DNA of 64,000 nucleotides from Voacanga thouarsii (taxonomy: Eukaryota > Streptophyta > Magnoliopsida > Gentianales > Apocynaceae), in contig JANUWF010002342.1 of NCBI GenBank assembly GCA_026120185.1, positions 7,053,501 through 7,117,500 of the forward strand. The letters are read 5' to 3'. This document shows positions 34,303-45,556 of the stretch, piece after piece. The notes below the pieces were generated by a model. The model searched no databases. It was given only the letters and a program-made list of their open reading frames with translations, and was not told where the DNA came from. How positions within the stretch are numbered: position 1 is the first letter of the stretch; the number at the start of each line of letters is the position of its first letter. Made by a program: the position numbers and the translations under genes.

Positions 34303-34363
34303 CTGTTGTGGTTTAGTGGTTAGAGCTTTGGAATAAATTATTGAGGTCTAAGGTTCAAAGTCC
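34303..34363 (+). other. tRNA-like module in LTR B
   Basis: A-box-like TGGTTTAGTGG (34309-34319) and B-box-like GGTTCAAAGTCC (34352-34363), 43 nt apart start to start, with the tRNA-like GTTAGAGC after the A box. Confidence 0.5.
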
Positions 34364-35999
34364 ATCATAGAAGCTTTAGCTTGAGTAAATTTTATTTTGC
34401 TTGGGAAAGGATGGTTTCGGCCTTAAGGGCCTAGATTAATGTGGTGATGATGTTCGAGGAGAGACATGATAGAAGTAATCTCATTCCACTCCTTTTACTC
34501 TTCTCGAAATTCTTATAGGGAAAATCATCCTTCCTTGATCTTTAATTTTCCTCAATTCTCAACTCATTAGTTTGATCAAGATGTTCTAGCCTTTTTCTTT
34601 CCAGAAAATCCAGTAGAGTGCTGAGATCTTTTAGGATCAAAATGTCTTGGCAAAAGACTTCTTTTGGTTTGGAAAATATGGTAGATTTGTGGGAAAATTC
34701 AAGAGGAAAATCCCTCTTGAAAGCTTGTTGAAATTTTTCTCTATCTTAGTTCATCTATCTTCATGCAATGAGCTGAAATTTTCCAGCTTGTTGTACCTTA
34801 AAAAGGTAAAAAATTCTAGCTCACATTCCCTCCCAAATGATGCCAGAAAAATGGTCTTTAGGATCAGTTTGAAACCTAAAAATTCTTGACCAATTTCGGA
34901 CTGCACAAACTGGAGCAAAGCAGGAAAAATTCCTGTACAAAAATCAGTTTTGGGAGCTCAAAACCAAGCTGCTTTCTCCCAGATTTTATGTAGCACCTTA
35001 GTTATGTTTTCCTCCATAAAGAAGTTTGGAAACCAGCCTTGAATACCCCCAAAATCCCCTTCAAAACTCGCTGCAAAATGGCTCTAAATAGCAGACAAAA
35101 ATCTGCTAGAAAAATCACTGTGCAGCGAAATTTCTATGCAGAATTTTTTGTCCAGCTTGTTTCCTATTTTGTTCCAACCGAAAACCCCAACATACTTCTG
35201 TAAAAACCTCCCTTAAACCTCCATTAATAGAGCTACATTGTTTCCCTGAAGCTTCTAGATGAAAGGCAGTAATGGCTGTCCGAAAATCCCTCAACCAAAT
35301 CCCTGCAATTTAGCTTGATTACTTTCCAAAATTTCAGCCATCTTGTTTAACAACTTTCCATAAAATTTTGCTCAATTGATCAGACATCTTCTCCACCATT
35401 GTGCACCTTAGTTTTGGTCATCACAAGCCTCCTTTAACCAGCTTTAATTCCCCAGAAGAGCTGCACAATCCAGTCGGCCATAGGAGACTTCAAGCTGTCC
35501 AAACAAATCAAGATATTCTTAGGATATCTACTTTCCAAATTCACTTCCCAAAAATATTCTTCAAGGATTGTAACAACTAACCTTTCCTTTTCCCTTCCAA
35601 ATCAGAGAATCAACTCCATAAACCCTACTAGATTTCGGCCAGGCCTATTCCCACAGAAAAATCGGCAGCTGCACAAACCATCTCTCCCTTTCTCGATTTT
35701 TCTTCAAGCATCAAGAACACACACACACACTACACCAAGAACACCAACTTCTTCTCTACACCTAATACCCCTCCAAACCACCTTAAACCCTCACGAAAAT
35801 ATCCAGATTTAGTCTACTCATTGCTGTGAATCCATCAACACCATTATTAACATCAAACTCCTCCAAACATCTTGCTACTTCAGATCAAAGCAGAAATTTC
35901 TGAACAAGAACATCTTCAAGGTAAATTCACTCTATCAACATCATCCTCTTCAAACTTGATCTCTAGTGAGAATCTATATAAATAATCATGCTAATGACT

Positions 36000-36017
36000 T
36001 CTTCTTCTTCTTCTTCT

Positions 36018-36052
<35 letters not shown>
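36000..36052. repeat. (TTC)n/(CT)n microsatellite in LTR B
   Basis: Seven TTC units followed by about 15 CT units, at the LTR position occupied by GA/CT runs in the sister LTRs. Confidence 0.93.
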
Positions 36053-36054
<2 letters not shown>

Positions 36055-38365
36055 GGACCGAAATTCCCTCTCTTGGCCGAATGGTCTCTTCCTCCATGAC
36101 CATGCTTTCGCCACCTTTCTTGAACAAGATTAGCCATCTAGGAGTTGAGATCTTCTCTAAACTCCTTCAAGTCATTCATCAACCAAGTAAGTACCTTCAA
36201 TCCTCTCTTTAAACTTTAGAATCATGTCTCTAGGTTGATGTTGTGAGAAGATGAATGGCGATGGGTTTGTGTATGTGTTGTTGTCGAGATTGAAGCATGA
36301 GTATATGGATGATTGTGAAGGAGATGGGATTTATGCATGGAAGGATTATATTGGTGGATTGAATGATGAGTTGAGGTTTGATGCATGTCATAGGTAGTAT
36401 TTGTGATGAAGCATGCTAGAGATTATGTCACCATTGGTGAATAGGATTTGTATGCATGATTAGATTTTGAAGCCATGATCATGTTTATGCTAGTAGAGGT
36501 TAAAGCATGTCTTAATAAATTTAGATCTATGCCTATGTGCAAGATTTGGATGATTTGATGAATTGAAGGATTGAGTATGTTATTGATTATGGTTGACCAT
36601 GGAATCTTGATCATGATCTAGTTGTCCCTAAGCAAATTTTATTTCATGAATAAAATATTTACTAATAATTTTTGCTAGAGAATTTCGAAAACCCTAGGAA
36701 GGGTAGATTTGGAATTATAATATATGTAAAGGATATTTTAGTCAAATAAATAATAACTTTTCTAGAAAATAAAATAAATAAATATTATTTAAAATAAAGA
36801 AATTAATTAAAGCCTTTATGGAAAAGATTTATACTTAATAAAATATTTACTAAATCAAAACCCTTAAGGATTTACTTATTATTTTCCAAGAAAGACTTAT
36901 TAAATTTAATCTTAACTAGTTTTAGCTATCAATTATTTTCTAACAACTAAGCTATCATTAAATCACTATTTTACCTAGTACCACCTATGACTCCTGATCA
37001 AATAAACTCTAAATTTTCCTTAACAAGATTTAAACTTTCAACTTATTAGAATTTATTTCCTAATCCATTAATTATTTTAAATAACAAATTAAACTTAGCT
37101 TATAAACCTATTCAATTATTGTTTTGCCTTAAAGCTTGGGACACTAGGATCATGGTAGTAGTGAATTGAGTTGATTTAAAATTGAGGAAGTGGATTGTGG
37201 CTTGAATCCGATTAAGATTTGTATTTGCCCATGTGGGGTTAGGTCGATTGTTCGAGACCTTGTTGTTGTGAGCAAGAATCAGGTAAGCTCATGCATAAAA
37301 CCTGATTGATGTGAAATGATTTCCTTATGGCAAGCCAAATGTGGAGTGCAAGGACACTCGGTTATTTGAAAGCAATTGAGGGTTGAATTCATCATTAATT
37401 CCAACGCTTAAATTATTTAAAAGTCTTTGAGCAGATTTTTCCAAACTTGAAACTCTTTCTAAAACTAATTTCTCCCAAAGCTTTGGAAACCCTCAAATTG
37501 TTATTTTCATGAAGAACAATGCTTTGTTCATTTTATCCCAAGTGTGGAATGTCGTTGAGTACTCAATAAGGGTGGACTACTAGGACTAGTCTTTGAAGGG
37601 TTAGGGTAAGTCTCTCAGCAGGTGGCCACCTCTGAGGGGTGAGTCCTTCCCGGATAAGATGCCAGTTCCAGTGAGTCGTGCCGGTCCGAGCTAGCAGTTT
37701 ATTTTGTTTCAGTCAAGTGACTGTGTTTTTGCCGGAATGGACACCCGGCGGTTGTTTGGGTATAGAGAAGGAGGAGTATCTTGCCCAGTAGGCCGATCAC
37801 CTACTTTTGTCAGTCTGCACAAAGTGTTAGGCATTCTGACCGGTTATGGGGCCCAACGTGTGGTAACCCATATCCCTTTCTTTCGAGTGGTTGATTTCAT
37901 TACTTATGTATGGCTAGAAGAGCCAAAACGCCACTCTTGCTTTTGACTAATGTTTATTGCTTGCCAATGTTTCTCTTATAAAGATTTCACACTTTGCATC
38001 CACGAACTGTTTCCACTAAACACCCAAAGCACACACGGACTTACTGAGATTTCTGTCTCACCACCTTTTATCATGATTTCAGGTTGATCCTGTTGTGGGT
38101 GAGTAGCTACCTTGGAAGAGAATGTGTCTTTTGATTTCATGTATTGCTTTGGGGAGACGAGAGTGGATGATTTTAATTATGGTTTTTATTTTGGAATTTC
38201 ATGGATGTACTTTTGAAGTATTTTGGGTTGTAATAAATTCTTTTTTTAGTTTGAGTATTATTTATTTCAGCAATTTTATTTGTGACCTAGTTATAAAGAC
38301 CCATTGTCCTTTGGACGGGGCGACATCCCCGGCCCTGGCAGGCCTAGGTTTTCCGGGGTGTTACA

Positions 38366-38400
38366 CCCATAATGATATTGGTGATGATGCATGCTCTTAA
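38366..38400 (+). pseudogene. CACTA second gene, last codons
   Basis: With LTR B and one CCCAT removed, the acidic tail reads on as GDDDTHNDIGDDACS and then stops at 38398-38400. This supports LTR B having landed in coding sequence. The next bases belong to a chromovirus integrase. Confidence 0.55.
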
Positions 38401-39289
38401 TCAGATCGAGACTCGAGGTTTACGTCTCGTTTTTTGAAAAATTTTCAGGAAGCAATGGGGTCGAATCTGAAATTCTATACGATGGCGCATCCGCAGATCG
38501 ATGGGCAGTCAGAGAGGGTGATACAAATATTGGAAGATATGCTGAGAGCTTGTGTTTTGGACTTCGGAGATAAATGGATAGAGTGTGTACCGTATGCAGA
38601 ATTATCGTATAACAGCAGCTACCAAGCTACGATCGGGATAGCACCGTATGAGGCTTTGTATGGGCACAAATGTCAGGTACCTTTGTATTGGAGTTGGTCC
38701 GAAGATGGTCATATGAGCAAAACCGGGGATGTATGTGTCCAAGAAATGTTGGATAAAGTGAAATTGATCAGGGAAAGGTTAAAGGCGGCACAGAGTAGGC
38801 AAAAGAACTATGCGGACAACCGGTGAAGAGAATTAGCATTTCAAGTCAGGGACAGCGTGTTTTGAAGTTGATGCCAAACAGAGGAATTTTGAAGCATCCG
38901 AAGGGCAAAAAATTGAATCCGAGATATTTGGGACCATTTTCGATTAAGGAAAGGATCGGACCGATAGCTTACCGATTGGACCTGCTTGGAGGGTTGACGG
39001 GAATCCATGATGTGTTTCATGTGTCACAATTGAAGAAGTATAATGCGGATCCCGGTCATGTATTGAATAATGAACCATTGGTGTTGTAGCCAGACCTGAG
39101 CTATGTGGAGAATCCTGTGCGAATATTGGACCGCAACGTCAAGACACTCCGGAGTAAACAGATACCGATGGTTAAGATTCAGTGGGAGCATCATGGCACA
39201 TAGGATGCCACACGGGAGTCAGAAGAGTGGGTTAAACGGAAGTATCCCGAGTTGCAATAGACGTATGCTTGAATTTCGGGGCAAAATTC
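38401..39289 (+). pseudogene. Chromovirus (Tekay/Del-type) integrase C-terminus and chromodomain-like tail
   Basis: Plus-strand frames read SDRDSRFTSRFLKNFQEAMG, then AHPQIDGQSERVIQILEDML, ELSYNSSYQATIGIAPYEAL, then LNPRYLGPFSIKERIGPIAY and HDVFHVSQLKKYNADPGHVL. The tail has YVENPVRILDRNVKTLRSKQ with IPMVKIQWEHHGT, the chromodomain-like end of Tekay/Del elements. Lesions are a TGA at 38824-38826 after ADNR, a frameshift near 38862, a TAG after PLVL and a TAG in HHGT*DAT. The first half of the integrase and all upstream genes are missing; the 5' edge abuts CACTA coding sequence. The polypurine tract and LTR C follow, which ties the ~4.3 kb LTR family to this lineage. Confidence 0.88.
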
Positions 39290-39306
39290 CTCTAATAATG
39301 GGAGGA
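39290..39306 (+). other. Polypurine tract before LTR C
   Basis: TAATAATGGGAGGA ends directly at the TGTGAAACCCC opening of LTR C, the expected place for plus-strand priming. Confidence 0.75.
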
Positions 39307-40508
39307 TGTGAAACCCCAGCCAAAACTAACCTTAGAGTAAGGGGGTTGGGATGTATATCATAATTTATTGCACGTTTAAATATATTTTTAAATGATTTTC
39401 GATGCTTTGGATTTGAGTTTTATTGTCTTTGAGGCTTGTTGGTGAGTATTGAGTGAGAAGGGCAAAATGGTAATTTTTGCTTGAGGTGAAAATAGGAAGA
39501 TAGCTTGAGGATTGAATAGAAAATATTTTTTTAAGGGAAAATAAGAACAAGAGTTGTTGTGGTTTAGTGATTAGAGCCTTAGAATTAATTCTTGAGGTCT
39601 TTGGTTCAAATTCCATCATAGGAGCTTTAACTTGGTTAAATTTTATTTTTGCTTGGGAAGTAATAATTTCGGCTTTATGTGCTTAGAGTAGGGTAGTGAT
39701 GTTGTCCTAAGAGAGACATGTTAGGAGTATCTTCATTCTACTCCATTGCCCTACTCGAATTTCCTAAGAGGAATTCATTTTTCCTTGATCTTTAATTTTC
39801 CTTATTTCTCAACTCATTAGTTTGATCAAGTTGTTCTAGCCATTTTCTTTCCAAAAATTTCAGTAAAGTGCTGTGGCTTTGTAGGATCAAAATGTCTTAG
39901 TGAAAGACTTCTTATGGTCTGAAAATGTGGAAGAGTTGTAGGAGATTCCAAGAGGATAAAACCCTCTAGTGAACTTTCTAAAAATTCACTCTAGCTAGGT
40001 TCATTTTCCTTCTTGGAATGAGCTGAAATTTTCTAGCTTATTATGCCTTCAAGGTGTCGAGATTCTTAGCTAACATTCCCTCCCAAATGCTTCCAGAAAA
40101 ATGGTCTTTTGGATCAGCTTACAACCTAAATTTCTTGGCCGTTTTTGGACTGCCCAAAGATGGAGCGAAACTAGGAAAAATTTATGTACAAATCACAACT
40201 TTGAGAGTCCAAAACCAAGCTGTTTTCTTCCAAATTTTGTTCATCACCTTAGCCATGTTTTTCCTCTATGAAGAAGGCTGGAAACCAGCCTTAAAAGCCC
40301 CTAAAATTCCCCTTCAAACTCTCTGTAAGTTGACTAGAAAATGGCAGCCGAAAAACTGTCCAAAAATTTCAGCTCAGCGAAAATTATGTGCAATCCACTG
40401 TCCAGCTTTGTTTCCTAATTCTCTTCCAGCTGAAACACCATCCTTGTTCTGTATAAACTTCCTTTAAACCTCTAGTAACTGAGCTCCATTATTCCCCTTA
40501 AGCTTCTG
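39307..40508 (+). mobile_element. LTR C: chromovirus 3' LTR, first part
   Basis: Opens TGTGAAACCCCAGCC immediately after the polypurine tract, so it is a true 3' LTR and not a solo. Interrupted at 40508 by the reversed solo LTR D; it resumes at 44783. The two parts total 4312 bp, matching LTR B. Frames 39365-39619 and 40054-40467 are LTR sequence. Confidence 0.92.
39553..39614 (+). other. tRNA-like module in LTR C
   Basis: A-box-like TGGTTTAGTGA (39560-39570) and B-box-like GGTTCAAATTCC (39603-39614), spaced as in the sister LTRs. Confidence 0.5.
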
Positions 40509-42861
40509 TGTAACACCCCACTATCTAGGCCCAACAGGGCTGGGGATGTCGCCCCGTCCAATGGACAAGGGGTCTTTATAACTAGGTCACATATAATAAA
40601 ATAAAATAAATACTTTAAAATTAAACTTACAATCCAAAAGATAAATACAGGAACAAATCCAAAATAAATTGTTTGCTACAATCTCTCAAAACATCCATAA
40701 AGAAAATAACATAAAGTCTTCAAAACATAGGCAACAAGTGTAGCTATTGACCTCCACAGCCGAATCAACCTGAAAACATGGTATAAAAGGTGATGAGATA
40801 AAAATCTCAGTAAGCCCGTGTGTGCTTTGAGTGTTTCAGGTAAAATAATTCATGCATGCAAGTTGTAATAGTTTCATAAGAGAAAGTGCTGGCAAGAATT
40901 AAATAAGTATTGAAAAAAAAGAGTGGTGTTTTGCTTTTTAATCCACACATGTGCACAATAAATACAACCACACAAATGGGTAGCCATGGGTTACCACACG
41001 TTGGGCCCCATGACTAAGCAACGATCAGAATGCCACATTTTGTGCAAGCTGACAAAAGGTAGGTGTACGGTCTATCGGGTGAGATACTCCTCCATCTCTA
41101 CACCCAAACTTACCGGTTGTCCACTCTAGAAACACACAGTCCACATGACTGAAACTTGCTAGCTCGGACCAGCATGACCTACCGGACTGGAATCCTATCC
41201 AGGAAGGACTCACCCCTCAGAGGTGGCCATCTACTGAGAGACTTACCCTAACCCTTCAAAGACTAGTCCTGGTAATCTACCCTTATTGAGTACTCAACGT
41301 TGATTGTCCCACTTGGGAGAAAATGGATCATACATTGCTTTATTTGGAAATAGCAATTAAAGGTTCTAAAATTCTTTTCAAAGTTGGTTTTAGAAAAAGT
41401 TTAGCATTTTGTGTAAAACTACTTGTTTGATTTTCAAATGATTTGCTTAACTGAAATAAATAGGAAAAATAGTCCTTAATTGCCGTTACAACATGAATTT
41501 CCGCACACATCGCGTTTAGCTTGCCACAATAATTTTTGGTCTTCACAAAATTCCATGCAGGAGCTTACCTGATTCTTTGCTTGCTCAAATTCAAAAGTCT
41601 TCCAAGGCTGACCTAACCCCGCCTAAGATAAATACAAAACATAAGGTTACACTCAGGCTAAATTCACTTACACAAATAATCCTAGTTCAACTTATTACAA
41701 TCATGACCCTAATATCCTAAGTTTTAAGGCTAGCTGATAAAGAATTTTATAAAATAAGTCTAGTTTGATAAGTTAAAATGACTAGGGGTTCTAAAATAAT
41801 TGCTAATAAATTATAGACTCAAATAATAATTCTTGAGTATTATTATTAATAAATAAACTAAGGTTTGAATATTGAATAATACCAAGCCCTAAATAATATT
41901 AATAAATGGTAATTTAAAAATAGCTTTATTATAAATAAATAATAAATCACAAATAATTTTTAATTAATTTTTAATAGATAATAAATAATTAGTAATAAAT
42001 AAAATTAATAATAAATGAATTATATTAAATTTTTTGTTTAATAAATAACAAATGAATTTTAATATATATAATATTTATGAATATAGGCAAAAGTTTGAAC
42101 TATGGTCTACCAGGTCATTATTATTATTATTATTTATATAAAAGATCTTATTTAATATTATACCTATGCATATATTATTTTTAAGGAAAAATATCATTTA
42201 TTTGACTAGTAAAATATCAATATTTCATGTAACATCCCATTTCCAAAACTTCCTAGCAATTTCGAAATCCTTAGAGGAAAATATAGTAATAATTTTAATT
42301 AAGGTAATAAAATTTACTAATTAAAATAGCCTAGGATCAACAAGAACATAATCATGATTTCCTATTGCTAACAAGAATCATGAACATTTTCTTCAACATC
42401 AAACAACAAACTAATCCACTCATGAACGTATGCTTAAATCAACGCTTGCTATCACATGGCCAGACAATCATGATCATGGCTTCAATGGGGATAAGAACAT
42501 AAAAATCCTATTCACCAAAGGGGACATAACATCTAGCATGCTTAAACATTCATAATTCTCTTAGGACATGATGAGCATGCATCGATTCTCAAGGAAATCC
42601 ATATAGCTTAAACATGATCAATCATTCTCATGTCCTAATCCCAACCCCTTCATTCACATGCATATACTCAATCCCCCATTCATATTTTATTATTCCTATC
42701 AATATCTAAGAGACATGAATGCTGAATTAAAAAAAAGGTTTAAGGAGGAATACTTGATTGATGATCACTTCGATGAAGATTTAAGAAGGTCCACGCGATT
42801 GAGAGTCTTGAATTGTCCAAGAGTAAGAAAAACAGCCATGGTTGTTGATCAACCATTTCAG

Positions 42862-42883
42862 CCGAGAGAGAGAGAGAGAGAGC
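42862..42883. repeat. (GA)n microsatellite in LTR D
   Basis: About ten GA units at the family's shared microsatellite position. Confidence 0.9.
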
Positions 42884-44469
42884 ATTAGTCTGATACATAG
42901 AAGGTTAAATGGAAGAAAATGAACAAAAGAGTTGTTCTTGGTTACCTTAATGATGTTCTTGAGACTTCAAGGAGAAAAATCAGTTTTGATCCGAATGCCA
43001 ATTTTTGTTTTTGAGATTTGATGTTATAAATTCTAGAAATGAACTCTAGAGAGTATGTAGGAGTATTCTGGAGTTTTTGAGAGGGATTAGAGGTGTTTAG
43101 AGTGGGTTTTGGCTTGAAGAAGAGTAGTGTGTGTTCTTGGTGAAAATGGAGAGAATTTGAGGGAGATTGCTGGACGAATTTCTGGAGAGTGTTGACTGCA
43201 TAGTTTAGGGAATTCAGGGGTTTTGGTTTAGCTTAGAGAGGGAGAAAAAAAATATGATCATTTGAAATTCAAATGGAGTGGTTTGAGGTATAGGATATTT
43301 TAATGGTGTTTGATTGATAGAGGTTTTCTTGGAGCTACAATGGTTTCGGTTGGTTTAGTTTATTTTGCTGAAATGATTGAAGTCTGATAAGGCTTTAAGG
43401 CTGGCCAAAAATCAGAGTTTAATGGCAGAGAAATTCTGGTTGTATAGCTTAATACAAGGGTGTTTTCATGGAGAGAAAATTCTAGAAATTTTGAAGTTCA
43501 AATGGAAGTTTGAATGGAGTGATTGTAGGAGAGATTTGAGGTGTGATTATGGAGTCTAATAGTGCAAGGTAAGTGGAGAGGGTAATGGTTTTTAGTTCAT
43601 GGCTGAACAAGGGTTAATTTACAGAGGTTTAAGGGTGGTTTTCGGCCAGGGCTTGAAGAGAACAAAGCTGGAAAAATTCCAGTTCTATGGTGTTCAAAGC
43701 TGCGAACGGTTGCAGCATTTTTCTGTGCAGAATTTCTGCACTTCTTCAGCCCATTTTGCAGAGGTTTTGAGAGGTGTTCAAGGGTCCTTTAAGGCTGGTT
43801 TTCCAGCCTTCTTTATGAGGAAAAATAGAGAAGTTTTGCTGGCTTGAAGGTGGAATAAAATAGCTTCATTTTCTGGTTTGAAAGTTGCGAACTGCCCAGA
43901 ATTTTTTTCTGGTTTGTGCAGTTTTTTGTGCAGTCCAAATTCCACAGAATTTTTAGTTCCTCAAGCTGAATAAATTGGCCATTTTCCAGTAGCAATTGAG
44001 TAAGAAAGATGGCTCAGATTTTCGAAGGTCAGGCTGCCAAGAATCTGGAAAATTTCCAGATTTCTTTCATGAAGATTATAAACACAATGGAGTGGAGTTT
44101 GAAGGTTCATCAATGGTGATTAATTTCTCTTGGAAACATTCCCTAACTCCTCTCCTATTTTCAGTCAAAACCCCAACCTCCAAGATTCATTTTCAAAATT
44201 CAAAGACCAAGAATCCCTGTTGAAATTTTCTGGAATTAAAACCATGAATTTTGATAAATTTTAAACAAGTTTAATTGATGAAAATGTTAGAACAAGTTAG
44301 AGGTAATAATAGGACAAGAATTCCTCTAGAATTCTTTTTAGGACATAATGATAAGATTAGGACATTCTCTTCATGTCTCCCCTAAGACAACATTCCTATT
44401 TTTATGGAATGCAAGAAAACAAAAATTCAAACTTAAGTAAGATAATCATGATAAAAACTTAAATGATAT

Positions 44470-44530
44470 GATTTGAACTCATGACCTTAGAGATTAATTC
44501 CAAAGCTCTAACCACTTAACCACAACAACT
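44470..44530 (-). other. tRNA-like module in LTR D
   Basis: On the minus strand TGGTTAAGTGG (complement of 44512-44522) then GAGTTCAAATC (complement of 44470-44480). The B box is weaker here than in the sister LTRs. Confidence 0.42.
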
Positions 44531-44782
44531 CTTGTTCTTATTTTCTCACCCACATATTCTTCTTATTTAATCCTCAAGCTATCCTCCTATTTTAACCTTA
44601 GGCAAAATTATCATTTTACCCTTCCTACCCAATAAGCATAACTAAGCCTTTTAACCTATAAACCACAATTCTTAAAGCACATAAAATCATTCAAAAATAT
44701 ATATATATTCATGCAAAATAATATGATGTGCATCCCGACCCACTTACTCTAGGGTTGGCTGTAGGTGGGGTTTCACATTCTG

Positions 44783-45518
44783 CATGAAATTCAGGCATGG
44801 CGGCCCGAAAATCTCTCCAACAAATCCCTGCAATCATGCTTCATTGATTACCAAATTTCTAGCCACCATAGTTTAACAACCTTCCATAATGTATCCCTCA
44901 AATAACCAGACTTTTTTCTCCACCAGTATGCACCTTGTTTTCGGCCACCATAAGCTACCTTAAACTAGCTTTCATCCCACCGAAATTCTGCTCAAAACAG
45001 TCGGCCATGGCAGACTTCCAAAGCTCTCCAATAATCAAGATATTCTAGGATATTTAGTTTCTAAATTTGCTTCCTAAAAATATTTTTCAAGGATTTTAAC
45101 AACTAGCCTTTCCTTTTCCCTTCCAAATCAGAGAACCATCTTTCTAAACCCTACAGAAAATTCAGCCGCCCTAGTTCTCACAGAATTTTGGCAGTTGCAA
45201 ATCAAATTCTCTCAAATTCCTTCAACCTTCAAGAACACACACAATACACCAAGAACACCTACTTCTTCCTTTCACCTAATACCCCTCCAAACCACTTCAA
45301 ACCTTCTCTAAAATCTCCAGATTTGACCTACTCACTTCCGTAAGTCCATCAACACCATTCTTAGCATTAAACTCCACAAACCAACTCGCTAGTTCGGATC
45401 AAAACCAGAAAATTCTGTGAAGGTTCAAGAACACCTTCAAGGTAGGTTTGTTCTAACAACTTCATCTTCTCCAATTTTGATCTCTAGTGAAAATATATAT
45501 ATGAATAAACATGCTAAT

Positions 45519-45556
<38 letters not shown>

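Larger units (their letters stand above)
34055..38365 (+). mobile_element. LTR B: solo LTR of the ~4.3 kb chromovirus-type family
   Basis: Opens TGTGAAACCCCAGTC and closes GGGGTGTTACA. Flanked by CCCAT at 34050-34054 and 38366-38370. 4311 bp. It interrupts the acidic C-terminal codons of the CACTA second gene, so it is younger than the CACTA. The frames inside (34647-34889, 35988-36212, 37704-37946, 38122-38400) are LTR sequence or span its edge. Confidence 0.94.
40509..44777 (-). mobile_element. LTR D: reversed solo LTR nested in LTR C
   Basis: Plus-strand TGTAACACCCCACTATC at the left and GGGGTTTCACA at the right. Exact 5-bp duplication TTCTG at 40504-40508 and 44778-44782. Joining the flanks gives AAGCTTCTGCATGAAATTC, which matches LTR E near 51590 (AGCTTCTGCACGAAATTC), confirming that LTR D landed inside LTR C. 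4269 bp. Frames 42658-42888, 43377-43559, 43599-43847 and 43996-44223 are LTR sequence. Confidence 0.95.

Noticed and set aside
34303..34373. Functional tRNA gene
   Set aside because: The A and B boxes are present, but no paired acceptor stem or clear anticodon arm could be drawn in any copy.
37704..37946. Frame with FGYREGGVSCPVGRSPTF, also at 785-1048 (minus), 41025-41213 (minus) and 47189-47395
   Set aside because: It recurs because the LTR recurs. The copies break the frame with indels and the block is conserved at DNA level, so a protein is not supported.
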